Virus record (IMG/VR): IMGVR_UViG_3300032304_001272
Span: 1-28,269 of that record
From: a virus
Direction: 5' to 3' (one strand)
DNA: 28,269 nt
Below are positions 22,562-28,269 of the stretch, piece after piece (within the stretch, counting starts at the first letter, position 1; the number at the start of each line of letters is the position of its first letter). The notes under the pieces are model-generated. The model did not search any database. It was not told the origin of the DNA and was given only the letters and a program-made list of their open reading frames with translations. A program made the position numbers and the translations under genes.

Positions 22562-23206
22562 ATGAGGGCTAGTGAGTTTGTCACTGAAAGACGTAAGCGA
22601 CGTAGACCGCGTTGGGCTGCTTATGGCCCAGGTCCTTACGGCGGCTACGGATATGCTACTGGGTACAGTGGAGATAGTGGGGCTGGAGATGGTGGTGGTG
22701 GTGTAGGCGAAGATCAACATCCTAACGAAAAACCTAGACCGGGGACTAAACCAACAATGCCGGCTGGCACAGTAAAAGTAGATGTAAGCGATGTCTACGA
22801 TTGGTATAAACTTGGACAACATATAAGCGATTTAGATGGACTAGGAAAGCATGATTTTGGCAAAGGGCCACCTAGTACTATCATGGCTTTTGGCAGTGAA
22901 GAGGAAGAACACGAGTACATCAAAGCTCTACAAAAGACTGGACTTACAACCACTGATATTGACCCTGTTGATCCTAATCAACCTAAGGGTATGAAAAAAC
23001 AAAAAGTCGATCCAACATATAACGTGGAAAACTTTGCTGACGGAAAGAATCCCGGTCGCAAAGGGTTAGCCAAACGTTCAGGTGTTAATACCAAGGCCAG
23101 TGTTAGTGATCTACGAAAGACTGCTAAAAACAGCACAGGCGAAAAAGCTCGCATGGCACATTGGCTAGCAAACATGAAAGCAGGCCGTGCTAAGAAGAAT
23201 AAATAA
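22562..23206 (+). CDS. Modular internal-protein candidate
   Basis: The 214-residue protein begins MRASEFVTERRKRRRPRWAA, close to the T4 capsid-targeting peptide. AGGAGGAATCCCC precedes the ATG. A Gly/Tyr-rich segment follows (about 21-49, AYGPGPYGGYGYATGYSG and onward), then an alpha/beta module (VKVDVSDVYDWYKLGQHISD, with PPSTIMAFGSEEEEHEYI), and finally a basic module (NPGRKGLAKRSGVNTKASVS, ending AHWLANMKAGRAKKNK). Each of the last two resembles modules in other marine T4-like proteins. Packaging inside the head is inferred. Function after injection is unknown. Confidence 0.6.
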   Translation: MRASEFVTERRKRRRPRWAAYGPGPYGGYGYATGYSGDSGAGDGGGGVGEDQHPNEKPRPGTKPTMPAGTVKVDVSDVYDWYKLGQHISDLDGLGKHDFGKGPPSTIMAFGSEEEEHEYIKALQKTGLTTTDIDPVDPNQPKGMKKQKVDPTYNVENFADGKNPGRKGLAKRSGVNTKASVSDLRKTAKNSTGEKARMAHWLANMKAGRAKKNK

Positions 23207-23210
23207 CACT

Positions 23211-23396
23211 ATGAGAATATCAGAAATCCTAGAATCCGCCACAGCAGGTGCTACCACTGCTGCTAATGTGGGCATAGGTGCTGTTTATAAAAACAAACCC
23301 GGAAAAACAGCAAAAAACAAAGACGGTACTGCTAAAAACGCTCTAGATCTCAAAGGCACGAATCTGCTAACTGGCGGGTCTTTGGTAAAAAGATAA
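23211..23396 (+). CDS. Small internal-protein-like protein
   Basis: The 61-residue product is read from the ATG at 23211 (MRISEILESATAGATTAANV). Its start fits the MRxxE pattern of neighbouring genes. The rest is Gly/Ala/Lys-rich (VYKNKPGKTAKNKDGTAKNA). It is basic and lacks a membrane segment or motif. There is no strong ribosome binding site directly upstream; it starts four bases after the previous stop. A packaged small basic peptide is inferred. Confidence 0.5.
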   Translation: MRISEILESATAGATTAANVGIGAVYKNKPGKTAKNKDGTAKNALDLKGTNLLTGGSLVKR

Positions 23397-23399
23397 ATA
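23392..23399 (+). promoter_or_regulatory. Possible T4-type late promoter (GATAAATA)
   Basis: AAAGATAAATAC spans the stop codon of the preceding gene and lies 34 bases before the ATG at 23434. Match is seven of eight to TATAAATA. Because the motif includes a Lys-Arg-stop context, chance is possible. Confidence 0.35.
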
Positions 23400-23433
23400 C
23401 AATACGACTTTAAAAGTTAAGGAACTTATAAAA

Positions 23434-24801
23434 ATGGACTTCAAATCACTAATCAGCAAACTAGACAGCATGGATGCACCACCAAAGACTCCAGCTGCAC
23501 CTACCATTGACAAAGCTGTGCAACTCAACGAAGATGCACAACTTCGTGTTCTAGCTGGACAAACAACCTATGTTTCGGAAGCTAAGAAAAAGAAAGACGA
23601 AGAAGTCAAAGAAGAAATGAAAGCTGGAGATAAAAAACCCAGTAGCACAGGTGGTACCATAGAAAAGACTGCTACAGGTGTCAAACACCATGCTGGTAAG
23701 AATTATGGTGGCAGCAAAGCTGAAGTTGATGATAACGAAGATGACAAGCCAGCTAAGAAAAAAGCCAAGAAAGAAAGCATTGAGCCCGAATTTAAAAGCA
23801 AGTTTATGAAGATGGTTGAAGCCAAGAAAGAAGAAGCTGATAAGAAGAAAGCTGACAAGAAAAAGAAAATGGAAGAAGGATCTAAGCCAGACTTCCTAGA
23901 CCTTGACAAAGACGGCGACAAGAAAGAGCCAATGAAAAGTGCAGCTGACGACAAAGGTGGTGACAAGCCAGCTGGCAAGAAAGGCATGAGTGACAAGCAG
24001 GCCAAATACTTTGGTAAGAAAACAGAAAGCGCAATGATGCCAAAAGGCAAGAAGCGTCCAGTTAAGGAAAGTGTAGAAACTAAACTATCATTCAAACAGA
24101 TGGTACAGTTGGTACAAGAAAGCGGTGGCCAACAACAGATCGATCCTGTAGACAAAGCTCTGTTTACCTGGGCTGAACGTGTGGCCAAGAACAAACTAGG
24201 CGAAGGCATGAAAGCTGATCTATACGCAGGTTTGGTCTATGAACGCAACGGCGGTGTGTTTGAAATGTACGATGTACTAAGCGAGTCGAAAAAAAGAATT
24301 AATGAAAGTCAGTTAGACGAAGGCATGATGGACAAAGTCAAAAGTGTATTAATGTCTAAACTAGCGCCAAAGCTTTCAGATCAAGAAAAATCTAAAATGG
24401 CAGATGTTGCTAAACAAGTTTTAGGCAAAGACCGTGCAGATTCAAGCGATTTTACATTAGCAAATATCAAAGCAATTTCTAAGGCACTAGGCGCTAAACC
24501 AGAAGCTGCGAGTGAATCCATTGAAGAAGGTCCAATGGATATGATAAAAGATGCCGGAAAGAAAGTCGGTGATTTCTTTGGTCAAAAGAAAGTAGATCCA
24601 AAGAGCGGTATGGGAACTATTGGCGGAATCAATGCATATCATAAAGATGCGACCTTAGGCGAAAAACTTGTCAGCCTAACCGGTGCATTGGGTGGCGCTG
24701 CTGCAACTATAGCTGGATTCTTTGGTGGCCCAGCTTGGTTAATAATTCCAGGCATACTAGCACTTATGATCATGTCGCAAGTTGGATTGACCAAAGATTA
24801 A
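23434..24801 (+). CDS. Large charged protein with acidic/basic repeats and C-terminal membrane hairpin
   Basis: The 455-residue protein starts MDFKSLISKLDSMDA, like the start at 17779. Residues about 50-210 are Lys/Glu/Asp-rich (KKKKDEEVKEEMKAGDKKPS, ADKKKKMEEG) and include DLDKDGD (157-162), an EF-hand or dockerin-like calcium loop core. The module MSDKQAKYFGKK (185-196) follows. A folded helical portion spans about 217-360. The C-terminus has hydrophobic Gly/Ala-rich segments (LVSLTGALGGAAATIAGFF and GPAWLIIPGILALMI), which suggests membrane insertion. AAGGA lies upstream of the ATG. A head-internal, core or membrane-acting injected protein is inferred. A terminator closes the block just after this gene. 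Confidence 0.6.
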   Translation: MDFKSLISKLDSMDAPPKTPAAPTIDKAVQLNEDAQLRVLAGQTTYVSEAKKKKDEEVKEEMKAGDKKPSSTGGTIEKTATGVKHHAGKNYGGSKAEVDDNEDDKPAKKKAKKESIEPEFKSKFMKMVEAKKEEADKKKADKKKKMEEGSKPDFLDLDKDGDKKEPMKSAADDKGGDKPAGKKGMSDKQAKYFGKKTESAMMPKGKKRPVKESVETKLSFKQMVQLVQESGGQQQIDPVDKALFTWAERVAKNKLGEGMKADLYAGLVYERNGGVFEMYDVLSESKKRINESQLDEGMMDKVKSVLMSKLAPKLSDQEKSKMADVAKQVLGKDRADSSDFTLANIKAISKALGAKPEAASESIEEGPMDMIKDAGKKVGDFFGQKKVDPKSGMGTIGGINAYHKDATLGEKLVSLTGALGGAAATIAGFFGGPAWLIIPGILALMIMSQVGLTKD

Positions 24802-24818
24802 GTTATCTTTCGGTAAAC

Positions 24819-24850
24819 AAAAGCCAGTCATAGGTTGACTGGCTTTTTTT
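24819..24850 (+). terminator. Strong intrinsic terminator
   Basis: AAAAGCCAGTCA, loop TAGGT, TGACTGGCTTTT make a 12-pair stem followed by a run of seven T (24844-24850). It ends the 17779-24801 block and overlaps a sigma70-type promoter. Confidence 0.92.
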
Positions 24851-24863
24851 ATGACTATATAAT
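24835..24863 (+). promoter_or_regulatory. sigma70-type promoter embedded in terminator
   Basis: TTGACT (24835-24840) is in the loop and 3' arm of the hairpin; TATAAT is at 24858-24863, exactly 17 bp away with the T tract in the spacer. All -10 and five -35 bases match. It would start transcription near 24870, just before the ribosome binding site GGAGAG of the dsbA-like gene. Same design as at 13497-13525. Confidence 0.8.
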
Positions 24864-24883
24864 AGTCGTATAGGAGAGACAAC

Positions 24884-25144
24884 ATGACTAAAATGTACGG
24901 GCCTGAAGAAAAAGCCAAATTAGAAAGATTGATCAACGAAGGATCAAATGTACTTCGTGAAGTAGAAGATCTACAAGAAGGCCTAAAAGAAACTGTAAAA
25001 GCTGTCGCTGAAGAACTACAGGTCAAACCCAGTATCATTAACAAAGCCATCCGTATTGCACACAAAGACAATTGGAAAGATCACGAAGCTGAGTGGAACG
25101 AAATCGAAATGATTCTCGGAGTCACGAAACGCTTGCCCGAATGA
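24884..25144 (+). CDS. dsbA: DsbA-like dsDNA-binding / late transcription protein
   Basis: This 86-residue protein is helical and reads MTKMYGPEEKAKLERLINEG, then ...QVKPSIINKAIRIAHKDNWKD and HEAEWNEIEMIL. The end matches T4 DsbA (HKDNRDVFEAETEEV) in position and composition, and the length is near that of T4 DsbA (about 89). T4 DsbA is a small double-stranded DNA-binding protein associated with late promoters. A strong ribosome binding site (TAGGAGAG) precedes the ATG. It is the first gene after a sigma70-type promoter, so it is likely expressed early. The assignment relies on the C-terminal match from memory. Confidence 0.7.
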   Translation: MTKMYGPEEKAKLERLINEGSNVLREVEDLQEGLKETVKAVAEELQVKPSIINKAIRIAHKDNWKDHEAEWNEIEMILGVTKRLPE

Positions 25145-25431
25145 TAGATTTATTTAAACCAACCTTTGATTGGATAAAAGATGACTACGATACTCATCCT
25201 TTCCGTTTTATTGTTGAGCTTCTTGCTTGGGCGGTATCTATCGGCTGTGCCATTACCATGGCAGTCACTGTACCAAACCCTCCATTATTCGCTTTATATC
25301 CTGTTTGGATCGCTGGTTGTGCTATGTATGCTTGGGCTGCTTATACTAGGAAATCATTTGGCATGCTGGCTAACTACATATTGCTGACCACAATAGATAC
25401 TGTTGGTCTGGTAAGAATGTTAAGTATATAA
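25141..25431 (+). CDS. Three-TM membrane protein of marine T4-like type
   Basis: The 96-residue protein starts with an ATGA overlap. Three hydrophobic segments are visible: about 22-45 (FIVELLAWAVSIGCAITMAV), 50-68 (FALYPVWIAGCAMYAWAAY) and 74-92 (MLANYILLTTIDTVGLVRML). The N-terminus is polar (FKPTFDWIKDDYDTHP). The pattern recurs next to replication genes in marine T4-like phages as I recall. It may act at the inner membrane as a small transporter-like or immunity protein; function is unknown. Confidence 0.6.
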   Translation: MIDLFKPTFDWIKDDYDTHPFRFIVELLAWAVSIGCAITMAVTVPNPPLFALYPVWIAGCAMYAWAAYTRKSFGMLANYILLTTIDTVGLVRMLSI

Positions 25432-25498
25432 GATGACGGTCGGCGGGCCATAAACCGCATATTGGTATTTGCAAGCCTAAAATTGCATAGGAGAACAA

Positions 25499-28168
25499 AT
25501 GAGTTTCGTGGACGCATACTACGATCGCGACGATGACATGATACGTGTCGTTGAGCGTGATGACAAAGGGCAGAGACATTTCAAAGACTACGCTGCCAGG
25601 CATATATTCTACTACAACGACCCCAAAGGCAAGTTCCAATCCATCAAAGGTGAACCCCTTAGTCGTGTAAGTTCAAAAAATGTCAAAGAACATCGCAAAG
25701 AACTTGCTATACATTCAAACAAAAGACTCTACGAGTCAGACATCAATCCCATATACAGATGTCTAGAAGATCATTATCTCAATCAAGATGCTCCAAAACT
25801 GAATGTAGCATTTTTTGACATTGAGGTAGACTTTGATCCAGAGCGTGGCTATGCATCACCCGATGATGCATTTATGCCAATTACTGCCATTGCTGTGTAT
25901 CTACAATGGATGCAGACAATGGTATGTTTGGCTATTCCTCCTAAAACACTGAGTATGGAGGAAGCAATCAAGGCAGTCGCAGAATTTCCAAATACCATGC
26001 TGTTTGATAATGAAGCAGACATGTTAAATACTTTCTTGGATCTAATACAAGAGTCGGATGTGCTAAGTGGATGGAACTCAGAAGGCTTTGATATTCCATA
26101 TACTGTTAATCGTGTTACCAAAGTTCTCAGCAAAGAGGATACTAGACGTTTTTGTCTATGGGATTGTTTTCCCAAGAAACGTGAATATGAAAAGTTTGGT
26201 AAAACTGCTACCACGTATGATTTCATAGGTCGTGTTCATATCGATAGTCTAGAATTATATCGCAAGTACACATACGAAGAACGGCATACCTATCGATTAG
26301 ATGCTATTGCTGAATACGAATTAGGTGAGCGTAAAACACAATACGAAGGCACGTTGGATCAATTATACAATAATGACTTCAAGACATTCATTGAATATAA
26401 CATCAATGACTGTATGCTTCTCGAGAAGCTCGATAGGAAATTAAAATTTATCGACTTAGCCAATACAATTGCACACGAAAACACAGTGCTGTTAGCAACT
26501 ACCATGGGTGCAGTAGCAGTGACTGAACAGGCTATTATAAACGAAGCTCATCGAAGAGGTATGATAGTTCCTAATCGTAAAAAGATGGAAGAACATGGCG
26601 ACACACAGGCAGCAGGAGCATATGTAGCATATCCCAAGAAAGGTATCCATGAGTGGATTGGCTCATTAGATATTAACAGTCTTTATCCTAGTGCGATCCG
26701 TGCGCTGAATATGGGTCCCGAGACTATTGTAGGACAACTACGTCAAGATGGAACCAAAGACTTTGTTGCTGCAGAAATGGCCAAAGGAAAATCATTTGCG
26801 TCAGCTTGGGAAGGCATTTTTGGTAGTCTTGAATATTCCGCAGTGATGAACAAAGAAGTAGGGCGTGAGATCAATATCGACTGGGAGGGTGGTGGCTCAG
26901 ATAATCTAAGTGCTGCTCAAGTATACGATCTTATTTTTGAAAGTAATCAACCCTGGGTGCTGAGTGCAAATGGTACTATATTCACTTATGAAAACGAAGG
27001 TGTGATATCAGGACTTTTAGCTCGTTGGTACAAAGAACGTAAAGAAATGCAGGCCAAACTGCGAGAATGTATCCAAGCCGGTAACAAGATTGAAGAAGAA
27101 TACTGGGATAAGCGACAACTGGTCAAGAAGATTCTACTAAACAGTCTATATGGTGCGATTTTAAATCCGGGCTGTAGATTCTTTGATAACAGGATCGGAC
27201 AATCGACTACACTAACCGGTCGACAAATTGCCAAACACATGGCATCAAAAGTTAACGAAATTATCACCGGTGAATATGACCATGTAGGCAAAGCGGTCAT
27301 ATACGGTGACACAGACTCTTGTTATTTTTCAGCGTATGCTACCCTGAAAAAAGACATTGAGAAAGGATTGATTCCCTGGAACAGAGAATCAGTAGTTGAG
27401 CTTTATGATACCATAGGAGAAACTGTAAATGGCACATTTGTCAAATTCATGCAGGACGCATTTCATGTCCCTCGAACCAGAGCTGAGGTCATCAAAGCAG
27501 GTCGCGAAATTGTTGCAAGCAAAGGACTGTTCATCACTAAAAAGAGATACGCAGTACTCTACTACGACAAAGAAGGCAAACGTTCCGATACAGAAGGCAA
27601 ACCAGGCAAGATCAAAGCCATGGGTCTTGACCTCAAGCGTTCAGATACCCCGGTTGTTATACAAGACTTCTTGAGTGAGGTACTGACTAAAACACTGACC
27701 GGTGTGACCAAAGAAGAGATACTACAATACATTACTGATTTCCGCACAGAGTTTAAAACTCGACCAGGTTGGGAAAAAGGTAGCCCTAAACGTGCTAACA
27801 ATATCACAGAGTACGCTGCCAAAGAAAAGAAAGCAGGTAAGACTAACATGCCTGGTCATGTCAGAGCTTCATTGAATTGGAACACTTTGAAGCGTATGAT
27901 GGATGACAAATACTCAATGCAGGTAGTAGATGGCATGAAAGTAATTGTATGCAAGATCAAAGACAATCCTATGGGATATACTTCTGTAGCCTATCCTGTG
28001 GATGAACTGAGATTACCGCAGTGGTTCAAAGATCTGCCTTTCAATGATGCAGAAATGGAAATCACTGTGATAGATGAGAAGTTAGAAAACCTTATTGGTG
28101 TTTTGGAATGGGACATTAGTTCAACAAGGTCGGATAATACATTCAACAAACTGTTTGATTTTGAGTGA
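25499..28168 (+). CDS. 43: DNA polymerase (T4 gp43-like, family B)
   Basis: The 889-residue family B polymerase has complete active sites. Exonuclease: Exo I AFFDIEVDFDP with D107/E109, Exo II GWNSEGFD (191-198), Exo III YNINDCMLL (300-308, D304). Polymerase: motif A DINSLYPSA (from D391), motif B ILLNSLYGA (N548 to G552), motif C YGDTDSCYF (D604 and D606), and TKKRYAVLYYD (KKRY) after it. The C-terminus NTFNKLFDFE could be a clamp-binding tail. It is slightly shorter than T4 gp43 (898). TAGGAGAAC precedes the ATG. It would replicate the phage genome with gp44 and a clamp. All key residues are present. Confidence 0.96.
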   Translation: MSFVDAYYDRDDDMIRVVERDDKGQRHFKDYAARHIFYYNDPKGKFQSIKGEPLSRVSSKNVKEHRKELAIHSNKRLYESDINPIYRCLEDHYLNQDAPKLNVAFFDIEVDFDPERGYASPDDAFMPITAIAVYLQWMQTMVCLAIPPKTLSMEEAIKAVAEFPNTMLFDNEADMLNTFLDLIQESDVLSGWNSEGFDIPYTVNRVTKVLSKEDTRRFCLWDCFPKKREYEKFGKTATTYDFIGRVHIDSLELYRKYTYEERHTYRLDAIAEYELGERKTQYEGTLDQLYNNDFKTFIEYNINDCMLLEKLDRKLKFIDLANTIAHENTVLLATTMGAVAVTEQAIINEAHRRGMIVPNRKKMEEHGDTQAAGAYVAYPKKGIHEWIGSLDINSLYPSAIRALNMGPETIVGQLRQDGTKDFVAAEMAKGKSFASAWEGIFGSLEYSAVMNKEVGREINIDWEGGGSDNLSAAQVYDLIFESNQPWVLSANGTIFTYENEGVISGLLARWYKERKEMQAKLRECIQAGNKIEEEYWDKRQLVKKILLNSLYGAILNPGCRFFDNRIGQSTTLTGRQIAKHMASKVNEIITGEYDHVGKAVIYGDTDSCYFSAYATLKKDIEKGLIPWNRESVVELYDTIGETVNGTFVKFMQDAFHVPRTRAEVIKAGREIVASKGLFITKKRYAVLYYDKEGKRSDTEGKPGKIKAMGLDLKRSDTPVVIQDFLSEVLTKTLTGVTKEEILQYITDFRTEFKTRPGWEKGSPKRANNITEYAAKEKKAGKTNMPGHVRASLNWNTLKRMMDDKYSMQVVDGMKVIVCKIKDNPMGYTSVAYPVDELRLPQWFKDLPFNDAEMEITVIDEKLENLIGVLEWDISSTRSDNTFNKLFDFE

Positions 28169-28176
28169 TTTCTAGG

Positions 28177-28205
28177 TTGCTTTTTACTCAAGATCTAAAT
28201 ATAAT
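28177..28205 (+). promoter_or_regulatory. sigma70-type promoter after gp43 gene
   Basis: TTGCTT (28177-28182), a 17-bp spacer and TATAAT (28200-28205) form a near-consensus promoter. CTAAATA, a marine late-promoter-like motif, overlaps at 28195-28201, so the site could also be read by late machinery. ACAGGAG and an ATG follow. Confidence 0.6.
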
Positions 28206-28228
28206 CTTAATATACAGGAGAATTCTTA

Positions 28229-28269
28229 ATGAAAGATATACTACAAGACATCGTTAGCCACACACAGAA
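28229..28269 (+). CDS. Start of next gene, 3' truncated; possibly sliding clamp gp45
   Basis: Only 13 residues are visible: MKDILQDIVSHTQ. A CAGGAG site lies eight bases upstream, and a sigma70-type promoter is in front. The position next to gp43 and my recollection that some T4-like clamps begin MKDIL.DIV.HT suggest gp45, but this is weak. The gene runs past the window end. Confidence 0.4.
   Translation, partial: MKDILQDIVSHTQ

Noticed and set aside
25181-25387. Hydrophobic 68-residue frame overlapping the three-TM gene
   Set aside because: It is a shifted frame of the 25141 gene, which has the coupled ATGA start and a plausible topology. Shifted frames of membrane protein genes are often hydrophobic too.
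1-28269. CRISPR arrays, tRNA genes, insertion sequences
   Set aside because: No spaced direct repeats, no cloverleaf with a GGTTCRA-type T loop, and no transposase-like frame or terminal inverted repeats were seen by eye. Dense coding leaves little room for them.

Overview
The window reads as part of the genome of a T4-like tailed phage (a contractile-tailed myovirus) of an aquatic Gram-negative bacterium. The evidence is a T4-family DNA polymerase (gp43), clamp-loader subunit (gp44), DsbA-like protein and GroES-like co-chaperonin; many small proteins of the type found in marine and freshwater T4-like phages; a lysis set with an Rz1-like lipoprotein, which implies an outer membrane; moderately low G+C; tightly packed genes with many ATGA, TAATG or GTGA overlaps; and no rRNA, tRNA or transposon. 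Host identity cannot be read from the sequence. No photosynthesis genes are present, so nothing points to a cyanobacterial host in particular.

Layout. (1) 1-4865: virion surface or tail genes: a LamG/ConA-fold protein cut by the window edge, two related small structural proteins, and an 824-residue protein built of putative-Ig (He_PIG-like) repeats with an embedded chitin-binding-like module. (2) 4865-8458: small replication and accessory genes: a DnaE-like fragment without catalytic aspartates, a GroES-like protein, a MazG-like hydrolase, clamp loader gp44 and a DUF2452-like protein. (3) 8455-9195, minus strand: a PhoH-type ATPase with a structured leader. (4) 9336-13460: two proteins of unknown function, then a lysis cassette (GH19 endolysin, spanin-like pair, DUF4337-like membrane protein, 3TM holin), several mini-ORFs and a secreted small protein, closed by a strong terminator. 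(5) 13532-17734: a DnaJ-like co-chaperone and a ClpA-like unfoldase, then two unknown proteins. (6) 17779-24801: a long same-strand block of modular, charged proteins whose N-termini resemble the capsid-targeting peptide of T4 internal proteins. It includes a nucleotidyltransferase with an embedded Tat-like signal and is interrupted by an A-type Fe-S carrier gene. A second strong terminator closes it. (7) 24884-28168: dsbA-like gene, a three-TM protein and DNA polymerase gp43, followed by a sigma70-type promoter and the start of another gene.

Two points stand out. First, both strong terminators double as sigma70-type promoters: the -35 hexamer lies in the hairpin, the T tract lies in a 17-bp spacer, and a perfect TATAAT follows. 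Each appears to end a late block and start an early one. Second, the 17.8-24.8 kb block looks like a battery of internal (packaged and co-injected) proteins made of shuffled modules joined by protease-site-like linkers. That is inference from N-terminal motifs and module architecture and has not been shown. The phage also appears to carry three host-proteostasis modulators: GroES-like, DnaJ-like, and a ClpA-like protein that keeps a ClpP-docking IGF loop.
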